In this document: positions 25,978-45,516 of the stretch, piece after piece
Layout: every line of letters begins with the position of its first letter
How positions within the stretch are numbered: position 1 is the first letter of the stretch
NCBI RefSeq assembly: GCF_013373865.1
Contig: NC_050474.1
Location: forward strand, 21,867,116 to 21,931,115
Reading direction: 5' to 3'
DNA from: Monomorium pharaonis
Lineage: Eukaryota; Arthropoda; Insecta; Hymenoptera; Formicidae
Length of the DNA: 64,000 nucleotides
Notes under the pieces: model-generated
What the model was told of the DNA's origin: nothing
Database searches by the model: none
The model's input: the letters and a program-made list of their open reading frames with translations, nothing else
Program-made: the position numbers and the translations under genes

Positions 25978-28658
25978 ATGTATGACATATCTTTAATGAA
26001 GGTACTATGTTACGAAAAAAGTGTAAAGCCTTTGCCGATGATACAAATGTATCTGCAAAAGAACTGCTTGCGATTTTGTGTCGATCATGTAAATTTGGAA
26101 GATTGGTCGCCTCTATTGAACAGTATAATGCAAGATCGAAGTCTGTCCAAAATTTACGGATATAGTCAAGATTGCCGCAAAAAGATTAGAGAGAAAATAG
26201 ATACAGAAAAGAAACTTATAAAATTACGGTAATTAAAAAATATTGAAAACTTATTAATTTAGTAAATATATTTTTTAACATAAATTATTAAACTGCTTTG
26301 GTACTTAATTAAAAGTACATTTTTTAATTTTGAAATTCTTAATTACATAAGAAGATACTTAAAATCAGAAGATGTATAATTATGAAATCATACTTTTTGC
26401 CATATATATAACAGAAAATTATGTTTAAATTTTTTATATAAAATATTTAAAATACAAAGTAAGATTGTGAAAAGCAAAACGACAAATAAAATAACTTTTT
26501 TTGCTAATTTTATATATTCAAAAGTACACCTAACATATGTAAATTTTTGTAGTATAATTTAATATAAAGAATTAAATTATTTTAGAATCTCAGTTTTAAT
26601 ATTTTTCTCAAATTTTTGTAAAAAATATTCGAATGTGTTTGAAAAGCAAAATTAAATACATGATTACCTACGTTTTTTTCGGATACTACTCCCAGTAAGT
26701 TTAAGCTTGCAGGTGCTCCGCCGCAACAAAGGGACAATCGAAGGGAGAATTAAAAAACATGACAATGGCAAAAAATGATATATAAGTTTGTGAATCGCAA
26801 AATGGCAAATGGATTGGCATTCTGCTCGCACGTTCAGGAGATGCACACGCAAGGGTCGACAGCAGCCAATTTTATACACGAATTATCTACTACGATGCTT
26901 CGTTCACTCAATCGCGGTCTGTCTGAAGAACTCATTGATGATCACCAGCCTCACGCTCGATGGTATCCCTCTGGCACCCACGTATCTAAGGATTCTCGGT
27001 GATGGTCTGGCAAATAATCGTAATCTACGAAGCTTGTCACTGTCCAGATGTCGAATAGGAGATGCAGGTTGGTCAAAACTTGTGAAATAATCAAAATTTT
27101 TTAACAGTTAATATAACTCAAATTTATGTCTACTATTTTCAACTTCCCATACCAGATAAAATAAAAATAACCACAATATATTTGTCAAATGTATTTAAAT
27201 AATTTGTTTTCACATATTTTTACAGGTTGTTATATGTTGTTGGAAAATTTACAACGTAATCCAACTCTTCATATCCTAAATCTATCGTCATGCTGCCTCA
27301 CTAACAGAAGCGCAACATGCCTGTCATTGTTCTTCAAAAAGAGAAAAGCCGATTTGCTACAAAGCGGTCAGAAGGAGTCAGCATTACCTGGAGATGCTCG
27401 CACAACGGTATGTATTGAATGAAAAATATTACTCTAATGAAGACATCACATTTTCACGGGCAAACTGTTTAACATGTTTGCATTACAGGAGGAAGGATTG
27501 CGAGTGCTGATACTTGATAAAAATTATCGATTTAGTGACATCGGTTTGAGACAATTAACACGTATGCTGAAAAATGATCTTTGGCTCAAGACATTGTGCT
27601 TACGTGGTTGCGGAATTACGCAACATGGAGGAAAAATTGCATTAGAGCTTTTACAAATAAATAGCGTGCTTACACAGATTGATCTTAGGGATAATGAAGT
27701 ATCGGCCAATATACAAGAAATTATTCGCAAGATTTTAAGGAAAAGAAAAATTATAGAAGAAAAAATACCGATAAAGAAACGATTGCTGAATCACAAGCAT
27801 ATCGTACAAAATATAATTTCAAGAAATAAATCATCGTCTCAGCATCTATCGAAAAAAAATAAACTTCTCGAAACTCAAACTGTAAGTTATTCAAATTTAG
27901 CATTAAAATTACGCTTAGACTTCTATTAAACGCAATTATACATGTAGCTAAAGGCGGCCGAGGTCAAACGTCATACAGGAGGCACCATTCAATTAAATGT
28001 TAAAAACTCCCTGGTTATGAGATTTTTAACGAACTTTGGCTGCTAGCTTCAGCTACATCAATTAGACTCTTATTAAAAGTGTTATTCATACATTCACTTG
28101 ATATAACATTCTATGTTTCAGCATACTCAAACAAAAACGCAAAAAGATTGTATTTCACAAACACAACAAACCACACTTGAACGAAAGATGAGAAGAAAGG
28201 GTAAGAAATGTAGATCATATAGTTCAATGAAGACAAGTCAAATCACTTGGATCAATGCGGACGAATTAAAAAGTCGGCTGTCTTATATGATCGAACGCAA
28301 TCAGAATTTAATAAGAGATTTGGAGAACAGTACCAATTTTCTACTGAAGGAAACAGATCGCCGTTTGAGTGCTGAAGAGGCATATCATAAAATACAACCC
28401 CGACTGCGAACTCTCAAGAATAAAATCGCCATGCAAAATTCCATTCATTCGAATATGCGTTACGAAAATAAAGTTTACGCAAACTTAAAAAATATATTCA
28501 ACGAATGGAAAATCTCGACAAACGGGAAAATATTAAGTATAGACAAAAGTCTTTGCAAAAGAGTTGACCAGAATAAAATTAAATCTAATGTTTGTTATGA
28601 TAAAAATCAACCGTTAAAAAATAAAATCACTAATTTTTTCAGAGAAGATCTTAAATAA
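25978..28658 (+). CDS. CEP78: Centrosomal protein of 78 kDa-like leucine-rich repeat protein
   Basis: Five exons with matching phases: 25978-26228, 26838-27067, 27226-27407, 27489-27881 and 28122-28658, 530 codons before TAA. The N-terminus (KPLPMIQMYL, VNLEDWSPLLNSI) fits the CEP78 start pattern with its D/E-W-x-PLL motif. Exons 2-4 give leucine-rich repeats: LTLDGIPLAPTYLRILGDGL, LRSLSLSRCRIGDAG, LHILNLSSCCLTNRS, and LWLKTLCLRGCGITQHGG with LTQIDLRDNEV. Exon 5 gives a basic region and a coiled-coil segment (LIRDLENSTNFLLKE, RRLSAEEAYHK). CEP78 acts at the mature centriole in centrosome and cilium regulation. At 530 residues it is shorter than the roughly 690-residue vertebrate protein, mainly in the C-terminus. 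Exon 2's acceptor is the least certain join; it was chosen because its phase and the residues CTRKGRQQPILY fit the family. Confidence 0.85.
26229..26837 (+). other. CEP78: CEP78 intron 1
   Basis: AT-rich intron with donor CG|GTAATT. An earlier AG at about 26696 leads into stop codons, so the acceptor at 26837 is preferred. Confidence 0.6.
27943..28057 (+). ncRNA. Structured segment in CEP78 intron 4, possible snoRNA-like RNA
   Basis: The ends pair: TGTAGCT with AGCTACA, then AAG with CTT across one mismatch, then GCGGCC with GGCTGC (one G-U) across a three-base bulge, about 16 pairs. Inside lies a second hairpin, GTTAAAAACTC pairing with GAGATTTTTAAC. The segment is clearly richer in GC than the surrounding intron. 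An ACA trinucleotide occurs near the 3' end (CTACATCA), as in box H/ACA RNAs, but no convincing H box or first hairpin was found. Small RNAs hosted in introns are common in insects; the class here is uncertain. Confidence 0.35.
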
Positions 28659-28729
28659 AATTGTGGCATTAATAATTCTATATTGTACATACAATTACGT
28701 GTTGTATGGCAATTTAGCATTGAGTGTAA

Positions 28730-28735
28730 AATAAA
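28730..28735 (+). terminator. Poly(A) signal of CEP78
   Basis: AATAAA about 75 bases after the CEP78 stop codon, followed by AT-rich sequence. Confidence 0.6.
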
Positions 28736-35913
<7,178 letters not shown>

Positions 35914-36476
35914 CTCTATCCCTCTCTCTTTCTCATGTACGCGCCAACAATCAGCACTTTCCGCGCGAGGGAAAAATCAACATTCTCGCGTTCGCCGTAT
36001 GCATGGCGATGATGTTAAAAGCGTGACGAACATAACACCGGGATGATAAAGTCGTCCATCGGTGTGTAACACGTTCTCTCTCACATATTCATTAGCCGCA
36101 TTAGCGTTTCCTCCTCGCGGCGTTTACGCGCATAAATCGCTGTTTGCGAAGTAAAAAGGGCGGTGGCGCAAATTAAAAAAAAAAAGAGTAGGCCAGGGGT
36201 TGTTTGTGCCCGCGATCGCTTACAGAATGCGGTGGTATATGCGAGCGGGGCCGCGGGAAATCAGCTTTGTCGGCGTATCGGATTTCCGCCGTAAAAGCAC
36301 GCCAAATTCGGCGTCGATTCGCTTTGAGGTACAGGTGCGGCAATGACGTTTAATAAATTCGCCGAGAAATTAACGCGTGCACGTTGCCCCGGCCGCTCGA
36401 AGCGTCAGCGGCGCGCCACGGCTGTCGTTTTCCCTGCTTTTCCTTCGGGCTTGACAGCCAAATTAAATTGGCAGAA

Positions 36477-36494
36477 CGCGCGCGCGCGCGCGCG
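36477..36494. repeat. (CG)n tract
   Basis: Nine CG units in a row, an alternating purine-pyrimidine run capable in principle of left-handed DNA. Confidence 0.9.
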
Positions 36495-39400
36495 AGCGGC
36501 GCTTTCTGTCGCACTTTTGATAAGGCACTCGCCGATAAAGCCGACAAATTGATTCGCCAGGAGAAAAGCTTTTTCCCTCCCGCGGAATATGCTAATTAAT
36601 TTTTACGCGCGAGATGTATTTACCGCAAAAATATTCGCGCAAGAGGGAACGCGGACGCGATTTGAGCTTTTCGTAGGAAAAAAAAAATGTATTACGCGCT
36701 GCGTGAGCTTAATTTAAGATACTTAACGAGATTCACGCGACAATTTCTGCGCATAGCAAAAATACTACTGTTGCTAAGAGCTCTATTTCCTGACGCGCAC
36801 ACACGTTCAGCCACGTCGCATCGCAAGCTCCATCGCAAGCTCCATCGCATCGCAAGCTCCTCCTTCGCTAAGGCTTTTAAAAAGCCCGTAATGCACACGT
36901 ATTATTCCGTGCTGACCATCCGGGGCTTTCGCATTCGGGACGAGGATCTGGGACCGCGCCACCAATGGAATCGCTTAGCTACCGTGGCACTCTCAATTTT
37001 CCCAAGCAGCAGCCCGTCTCGGGGAAAGAGCACCCGAGCGCCGATAACGAATTCGTTTGCGAGCTACCGCCGCGCATATAACGATTATTCAAATCGTCTT
37101 CTCCGTGAAACGTCAGGAGCTTCGCGGTATTGAAGGATCCTTCGGTGTCGCTCGCGTGAACGCGGTAGGAACGCGGGGACGGGACGCAGACGAGAGAGGG
37201 TAAGACTCAGCTCTCGAGGAAGGCGCACAGCTCCCATCCTCTACCTACCCCTCTACCTACTCTGACTGTGTATCAACCGATCTGCGGTAGGCGACCCAGG
37301 CCATTAGGCAAAGCCTGTTGCCGTCCTCGTCCAACCTGGATCGTCTCCTCTCTCTCCTTTTATCCGCACCGCCTCCTGCCTTCCCTCCTCGCTCGCTTCC
37401 GCCGCCGTGTCGACGCCTTAACTGAAAAGGGTAAAGCACGTGTTCCCACGCGGGGATGCTTTTTGCACTCCTCCCCCCCCCCCCCGCGCGGCGGAGGTTT
37501 CGCGAGCCTGCTAAGTCCGCCGCCGCAATCCGCGGCACGTGCGTTTCCAAGACTCATCTCCCATCCTCTTTGCAAGACGCGATGCGACGTCACTCTCGTC
37601 AGGGTAAACTCGCGTCAGCGGGTCCTTTTACCACGTTCACCCAACTCTTTCTCCCTCCTTTTCTCTCCGGCGTCTCCTTGCTCTTCCGCGGGTAATTTCG
37701 ATATCGATGCCCGTGCCCGTTCGACGCATCTCGCTCCAGATCGAAAGACTTGACGCCCAGGTAATTTGCAGCGCACTCCGAGATGCGCGCAGCCCGGTTC
37801 GTGCTCTCGCTTTAATACCTCCGTATTGTGCGTATGGCTCTTGTCCCGTGTATTATGAAGGCGCCATTGCACGAGAGATTTCTGAGGTGAGAGGATTCTC
37901 CGGAATAAAGCGCGCGAGCTGAATTATTAATTATATAAAAATAATAATAACAAAAAGAACATTTAATTAGATTGAATTTGTAACATTTTCTAATCGTACA
38001 ATCGACATTTGACAAAACTAAGAATATGCAACAGTAAAATTTTAATGAATAAAAATATTTCATTAATTTAATTTTACAGTTGAAACAAGTACATGCTAAA
38101 GTTTAAAAAATTGTCGTCTTCTCTCAGCAATGTAAGTCACCTTTGACTGAGATTCTCTATACATCCTTTTTTTTCATTTTTATCAGTATTTTTCAATTTA
38201 TCAGTATTAGTAAGAGTTTCGAATTAAGTAAATAAACTTTTAGCCAATTAAAAATCCATTACGTGTTTCTCGAAGGCTATCAGATTTTGTAAACTGCATA
38301 ACAAACCATCATTAGCAATAATTTATGTTGTACGAAAAGCGATAATGCGATGGAAATAATTGACGACGACGGTCGGAGGCGCGGGCGTAAGTAGTAGCGG
38401 GCGTTACGGGTCAGACGGCCGTTCTAATTGAATCTCGTTTCGAGTGCCCCCACGCATAGGTAATTCTCGTTAGGTCGCCCGCGATAGTCCACTTTTTTGT
38501 TATTCATGGCGAACATTTTCGGGAAGGGCCACGCCCGTCCGGACTCAATCCCGTTCAAATTTCCGGTCTCGAGGCGCCTAAAGGAATTAGCATTCGATCT
38601 CGGCATGCGCCGCGGAGCACCTCATGGGAGTCGGCGTTCAACGGAAAATTCTCGTCGTCGTCTCGCTCTTGTCGGGGGGGGGGGGATAGTGGCGATATCT
38701 CCTGTACATTTCCGTGGCTTTACCCTCCGTATGCGTATTAATTAAACAGAAATCGGAGTAAAAAGAAGAAAAGGGAAGGAAATTTTCCGATCCGAATACC
38801 GGCGGCAGCGTAATCTTCGAGGCGGCTCGCGTTCGCCTCGAGTTTCGGCGGATTTACGACAGGGTGGTGGATTATTAAACATAGACAAGGGAGAAAGAGA
38901 GGAAGAAGAGAACAAGAGAGAAAGGGGCAGAACGATAGATATAGAACGATTCCCGCATGCATCGATTCGCCATGCAACAGCTTTTCCGTGTACCGATTAC
39001 TCTTTATAAATGCATGCGTATTAAATGAGATAAATCAATTCATCAGACGGGTCATATTAAACCAATATTAAATTTCTGCGAAGTTTTTATTTAATGTCGA
39101 ACGAAACGCAATCAACCGATTTTACTGTCGTACCCTGCGCTAATGACTGGATTTATTATGTTAATATCTTTGAAGTTTCCGTTTGATATTTTTCATCAAT
39201 TCGACATATAAAATTAGGAAAAATTAGGGAATATAAAACATGACGGGAACGAACAAAATTTTCCTTCTTTCCAAAAATCGCATTAATATTGAAATTTTGT
39301 TTTATATTAATTTTTAATCGACCAAAAATTGTATGATGTGTAATCTAATACCTCGACAGGTATTAGATATTTTGAACTAAATAACAAATTGATAATATGT

Positions 39401-41979
39401 GCATAATGATGTAATCAATAAAAATACAAAGTGCACAAAAAATTTCATAATTTTCACATCTGACAATTACTTGACTTCTTATGATTTTTTTCTTCTGCAA
39501 TTGTTTCTGAGTCAAATAAGTCAGCTTCGAATTAACCGACTCGACTGCATTGCTATTCTTTCTTATCACACGAGGTACGTTTAATTTCTCTTATTAGTTT
39601 CAGCGGAGACTTGACGCAAATTACGAGCGAGTTGGCGTGATTCGACGGCATAATCCGCGGAATCGAAAGGTGCCGGTCAGCTATGCGTAATGGTAGCAGG
39701 CGAGATAATGGCACGGTCCGTAGGTCTGGCGTTAGGTAATAATGTTGCCCTATCAGGCATCGATTAGGCCCTTTAAAGCACCGGCAATCGAGCATCGCCG
39801 GCTGAGCCAAGTGCCGGCTGCCCCTCATTAACCCGATTGCGCAAATTGAGAAATAATTATCGCGCGATTCCGTTAGAAGTTGTCGCACAATCTGTGTTCA
39901 TTTCCGGTTAAAACGGTACACTTATTTCTTATCTAGCGTCTTTGAAAAGGATCGAGAGAAATAAACTGCATAGCTACAAAGAAGTTTTATCGTACACAAA
40001 GAAGAGTAATCCATTAAAAACAATTTCGATATTTCGAAAATGAATAAACACTTTTCTCATCGGATAAAATGTCTTTGCTAGTTTGCCTTGTAGATCTATA
40101 TGTTTGAGTTACGAACCACCAAGGATTTCTTAAAATCTAACTAGCTAAAAATTCTCAGCTCGCTTTTCGACGACAGTCTCAAACTTATGTCCCATGAGGC
40201 AAACGACGAACAGCTACCTCAACCCCATGATCTTCGATGGTTTCGATTACTCAAATTTATTGCTCGCTGACACGTCGACGTCGGCTTAAGCAGAAGCGAC
40301 GTCTACCATATCGACGTAAAGTGGGTCTTAAATATTTCAACGATACCTGCCGAGCCTGACTACTTACGAGGTCTCCGGCCTGAGAAACTTCCATTTCATG
40401 GAAACGCAACGTTAGTCGAGCTTTCCAAAGTTGTATCCCCATTGAGAGGGCTAATTTGCTTGGCAAAAGTCGTTCCCGCTACCAGCGACGACCCTTTCCC
40501 GCATATCGCGAAGGCTCGAAAGAGGGGCAAAAGACTCCAACCCTTGCTTCGAGCAACCCTTTTTAGGAATCAAGCCATGAGTCGGCATCAATTGAAAATC
40601 ACGAGGAGAACTCGCATGGATTTCTACATTCAGATGAGAATTTTCGAGAAAGGCGTTGGGTGATTCTCTTAACGTTTGGTAATTCTCTTATGACAGAGAC
40701 AATTAAAAAGGCGAAACAACCACGTGAAAAATCGTAAAGACCTACGTCGCTCGCGGGAAACGTTCCATTTTAAGCTGACGCGTCGACCGCTCATTAGGCG
40801 CAACGAGGACCGCTTACATTCGGCCGGCGAATTTTCTTTTTCGCGACAAATGGCAAATGGCGTTCGTGTTTTCCGTGTATTAATGTAAATGAGCTATGAA
40901 CGCCCATTCAGTGTACGTCGGTCGCACGAAACATGGCGGTGGAGTCGGTTTGGAAGGGTGGCTATCGGGGCAAGGGTGGTAAATGCGGTCGAACAGATCG
41001 ACGGTGGAGATAAAGGTGAAACCGTTGCCTGACACCGAATGACGGTGAAACGATATAATTAATGAAAGCTAATCCCGTTGGGATCATAATTAACCCGATA
41101 TCCGTCGTCGAGCGAACAGTTAAAGAATGAAAATGCGCAGATACGTACGTTACATTATTATTACTAAAGTTTTCATTTTTTTCTCTCTGGAGCCTGATAA
41201 TATGTGATATTTAACATTTTTCATGGACGTCCTTACAAAAAAGAATTTTAAAAATAAAAATAGCATAACGGAACGCATAAATTGGTTACGCGAGATCCCT
41301 CTCTATAAAGATGTTATTGATATTGTTGTCGCATTTCCGAGATGCTAATTGGCTGTCTCGCTATCTCGTTGTCGTTGCAATTATTATTATTTTTTAAAAA
41401 TATAAAGTCAAATAGCGCGCGCCTGTAATGTTCTAGTGAGACAAATTAAAAAATGTCAATGGCTAAAAAAATATTAGAAATAAGTTTCTATATTTAACAA
41501 ACTAAATAAGTTAATTCATTCCCTTTAATCAACTTTTGCTTGCAAAATTGTATTTGTTTGAAAAATTAATGTTTAGTAAAACAAAATACTCTTTGTAGAA
41601 ATATATATAATTAAAATGATTTTCTCTCCCTCTCTTTCATTTGAAAAGGAATATTGTATTTAATTAACTCACTAACTCGTTTACATTGTGTTAATTTACA
41701 GCGTACGAATCATGCAACAACAATTCAATATTTTATTCTATAAAATATATTCTGGAAATAAATTAATCTTTACTAAAGTCTTCCTGTCGATTCATCGGAA
41801 CTATAGTTTTTTCGAGTTACGGGCGATCGAGATGTAGATCGTAAAGATCATACATTTAGGCCTGTAACTGAAACCTGAAAATTATTCGTGCCATCGTAAT
41901 ATGCCGGAAAAAAACAAACGGCCGAGAAAAGCGACGAGAGAATGGCAAGAAACAAAAGTGCGCAATACACATACACACA

Positions 41980-42001
41980 CATGGGGACGTTCGTCCCCAT
42001 G
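41980..42001. repeat. Short perfect inverted repeat
   Basis: CATGGGGACG and CGTCCCCATG form 10-base perfect arms around a TT centre, directly after a CACACA run. Confidence 0.85.
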
Positions 42002-42827
42002 AGGTGCATACGTTGCACGCACAACACCCGCGGGGGCACAGATTGAAACGGGGGGACGTAGGTGGCTCGGGACGAGCGGCGGGGAGGGAGGAGGGGCGCA
42101 CACGCCAGGGACGGTCATGGGGATTGCGAGTTATGAATTAACTGTCACCGCGTCTTTGATTTGTGATGTCTCTGCCGCTTCGCCGCGCCACGCCGCCTCG
42201 TTTCCTCTCTCTCTTTCTTTTTCTTCACGTCTCTCTCCCGGCTGACGCGATATATTCCCCCTCATCCTCTTTTTCAAGGTGATTCCTCTCTTTCCGGACG
42301 CCACCCCCTTTTTCCTGTACCTCCTACGATTTGCCTTCGTTTGATTGATTGCGTTAGATCGAGTTCGATTTCGGCGAACAGCACCCCTATCGTTATCCTC
42401 CCCTTTCTTTTACAGCAACGATTTTCGCCTCCACCAATATCCCTCTACCAATTTTCTCCCTCTTGCTTTTTGTCTGTTTCCTTGTCTATAACGAGCGCTA
42501 ATAATGGTATTAACGTTCACAGACTTGTCTTTGAGCCTCGTTCCTCCGGTCTTCCGCTGGAAAGTTAACGACCCGGCCTGACACGGCGAACGTGGGAATT
42601 ATCTGGATGTCAGCGACCATACGATTCGCATATAAAAATTTTTCAATCTACAGAAGTACCGACCACCGCCGCAATCGATTGCAAATACCGCTGCGCATGT
42701 TGTATAATTAATTTTCGCTCCTCTATCAGGTGTATAGGAATCGCGCGACACGGTTCTAACAAGTTTGGCACAAGTAATAAAACAAGTATCAATACAAAAT
42801 AGTTTGCAGTATTATAATGATGGGAGA

Positions 42828-42962
42828 AAAAAATTTAGTACCTTCAGCAAAAGCCGTTTAGTTGAGAAATTTTTTAACAGCCTACATCTTATATATAAAA
42901 TATTTGATTGCTGTTAAAAAATGTTTCAATTAAATAGCTTTTATTGAAGGCACTGAGTTTTT
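42828..42962. repeat. Imperfect inverted repeat (MITE-like), copy 1
   Basis: The left arm (42828-42891) and right arm (42910-42962) are roughly 80% complementary by eye; the right arm carries GCTGTTAAAAAATG and AATAGCTTTTATTGAAGG. A related sequence lies at 61130-61195, so this is a dispersed family. No coding content. Confidence 0.6.
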
Positions 42963-44319
42963 GTGTGTAGTGCAAGAGGAATTAAAAAAAAAAATCTATA
43001 TATAACCTTGAAAAGGTGGGAAGATAACGTGAATAAAATGTGACACAATTGAAATAAGCGATTAAGTTAATATCGCCTTTGAAATCGCGAATAAAATCTT
43101 TTTATCTGCATGTCGATGGTAGCTCCCCAGGTTCTTTCGTGCCGCGGCTCGTGTACGAATGTTAGATAGCGGTGTTCGTGAGGGAGCAAGAAGGCATGAT
43201 TGATAGCGCCAGGGCACACGCTTCGCACGAAGTTTAGACTTTATCAGTGAACTTATCACCGAAGGCGCGACTCTCGCCTCTTCTTCTATCCCGTCCGGCC
43301 GCGTCTTCGCCGTCAACCTGTGAAATATCCGCGCTCTTGCCTCCTCCCCTCCCATCCTAATTAATTTAGTTAATTATCCGGCGAGCTTGAAACCGTGCCC
43401 CGGCAAAGACGCCCGAACGTACGGCCAATCTTCTATCTTCTTCGCCGATAAAACCTTGACTAGACGCGCGTAGCTCGTGCAGGCGCATCCAATTTCGATA
43501 CAGTTTCGATACAGAGACGTCCATGAATACATCGTAAATTCGTTTCCCGAGTGTTTACATGCATTGTTCCGTGCATGGAGAAACGAGCATCGTCTTCCCG
43601 CTATCGTCCCGAAATATCGAAAGCGCGGTGCACCGCCTTACAATCTTACTAATGGAGGTGGCTCTTTAATCGGGGGTAGTGCCTCCTCTCATTGGATTTC
43701 GAATGCTCGCGATATCTTCTTCGCGAACGAACGCAAGGACGGATCCTGTAATTCAGGATTGAACTAATAAGTAGCATTACGTTAGCGCCGATGTTATATG
43801 CAGACACGTCTTGTTAATTCAACGCGATCGATGATTGCGGATTAGTATTTCGCACACGATAACTACATCGCGACGATATGTGAGATACAGAGATTATTAA
43901 TATTAATCCCGTATACATAGTGAACCATACATCTGACAAAATGTTAAATTGATAATGAGTAAACTATATATATTTTGAAAAATAATATTAATATTTTAAA
44001 CAGAGAGAAGGTTGCATTTCAACGAATAAAAAAATTTCACGTTTCCTCTTGCAAATTTCATCACTAATATTAATCAAAGCCTTTAGCAATGAAAAGGTAC
44101 GTGAAAATGACAGCTTTTATCTATATTATTCCTATTCAATTCATCAAACGCGCGTGTAACCCAATTTTTTTTTCCTTTTATTACACGGTTCACTACACCT
44201 CTAAAAATCAAATGTCAAAAAATCAGCTAAAATACCGCATGTATGAGTTTTTGATTATTTCTATTGTTTTACTTTTTTTTTGTAAAGTTTTCTATTTTGA
44301 AAAAGGGCACATAAACAGA

Positions 44320-44353
<34 letters not shown>

Positions 44354-45452
44354 CTGCAATTCAGAAGTGAAAGCCTCAGCCTCGCCGGCTCGTTTAATGT
44401 TAATTACAGGGCGTATAGCGTATAGTTACGACGCGGTATGGGTGGCACTCTCAAGATAATTCGATGCAATTTGTCCTACAACCTCTGAAGGCAGTTCGGC
44501 TGAAAAGGGATAAAGGCTACTTTCTACACTCGACGACGATTATCGAGCGGTTTTAATAATTAATTTCATAACGACGTCGTTAAAGTTCCGCTCGTCGCTG
44601 ATGCTTAAAGATCAGTTTAATCTTGCGACCCTTCTAAAGTTTCGCGTCTCCAAGGCGCGCGACGTGCGTCTCTTCATCCTCCTTCTTGAAACCCGTGGTA
44701 TTTATAGAGGGTAATTGTCATCGCTACGATTCATCTCTCTTTAAGTTTTTTTTTCTCCCCCACGCAGCTTCACAATGAAATATCGTTGCGCCTATATATT
44801 CGTAAAAAAAAAAGGGGGAATTTTTTCCGATATGTGCGAGCGATTTCCCCCGGTCTAAGCAAAATTGTGGAGCGGAAAAATATCTCGGAATTTTATTTCC
44901 GCCGGCACTTCAATTCGTTGCGCGCGATATCTTACTCTCAATTCGATGCTATCGCGGCGTTACATTCGATTCACACGATACGTTCTTATTTTTATTTTTA
45001 TTTTTATCAGCGACTATCTCAGCACCGCGCAATACATCCGCAAAAAATTTTTTTTCTTTTTTTCATAATCCGCCTTGCGTTAAAGCGATCAAAGGGCGCG
45101 CGTATATAAAACTCGCGTCTGCACTGTTTTTTCGGAAGATCATATAAATAACTCGCTGAACCGTTAACAATCGATGCTTGCTCGCAGACGCATGCCGCTC
45201 GAGGAATACAACGCTCGTTCAAGACGTCGTCGTGCAAGTTAGCTTCTACTCGAGTCTAAAAGGGGAAAGAGGAACTCTCTCACGCGAGAGGAAGTGGAGG
45301 TATACGAATGCAAGGGGGTGGGGAGAAATAATGCGAGTGCCGCTCGAGAGCGGTGCCCGACAAAATTACAATTTGGGGGATGTAATTCCGTCCCGGAGAA
45401 ATGGCCTCCACATACCGCGCGCGGCGGGGGCAAGGACGCGGATAGTCGGATA

Positions 45453-45516
45453 AGGGGGGGGGAGGGGGGGAGTGCGAATAGGGGTAGGAACCGGGGGGGA
45501 GAGGAGGGGGAGGAGC
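45453..45516 (+). other. G-rich tract with quadruplex potential
   Basis: At least four runs of four or more G occur within 64 bases on the plus strand, with short spacers. Confidence 0.6.

Noticed and set aside
40257..40663. GC-rich segment with basic frames, considered as rDNA or a retroelement fragment
   Set aside because: No reverse-transcriptase motif or recognisable rRNA core sequence could be identified.
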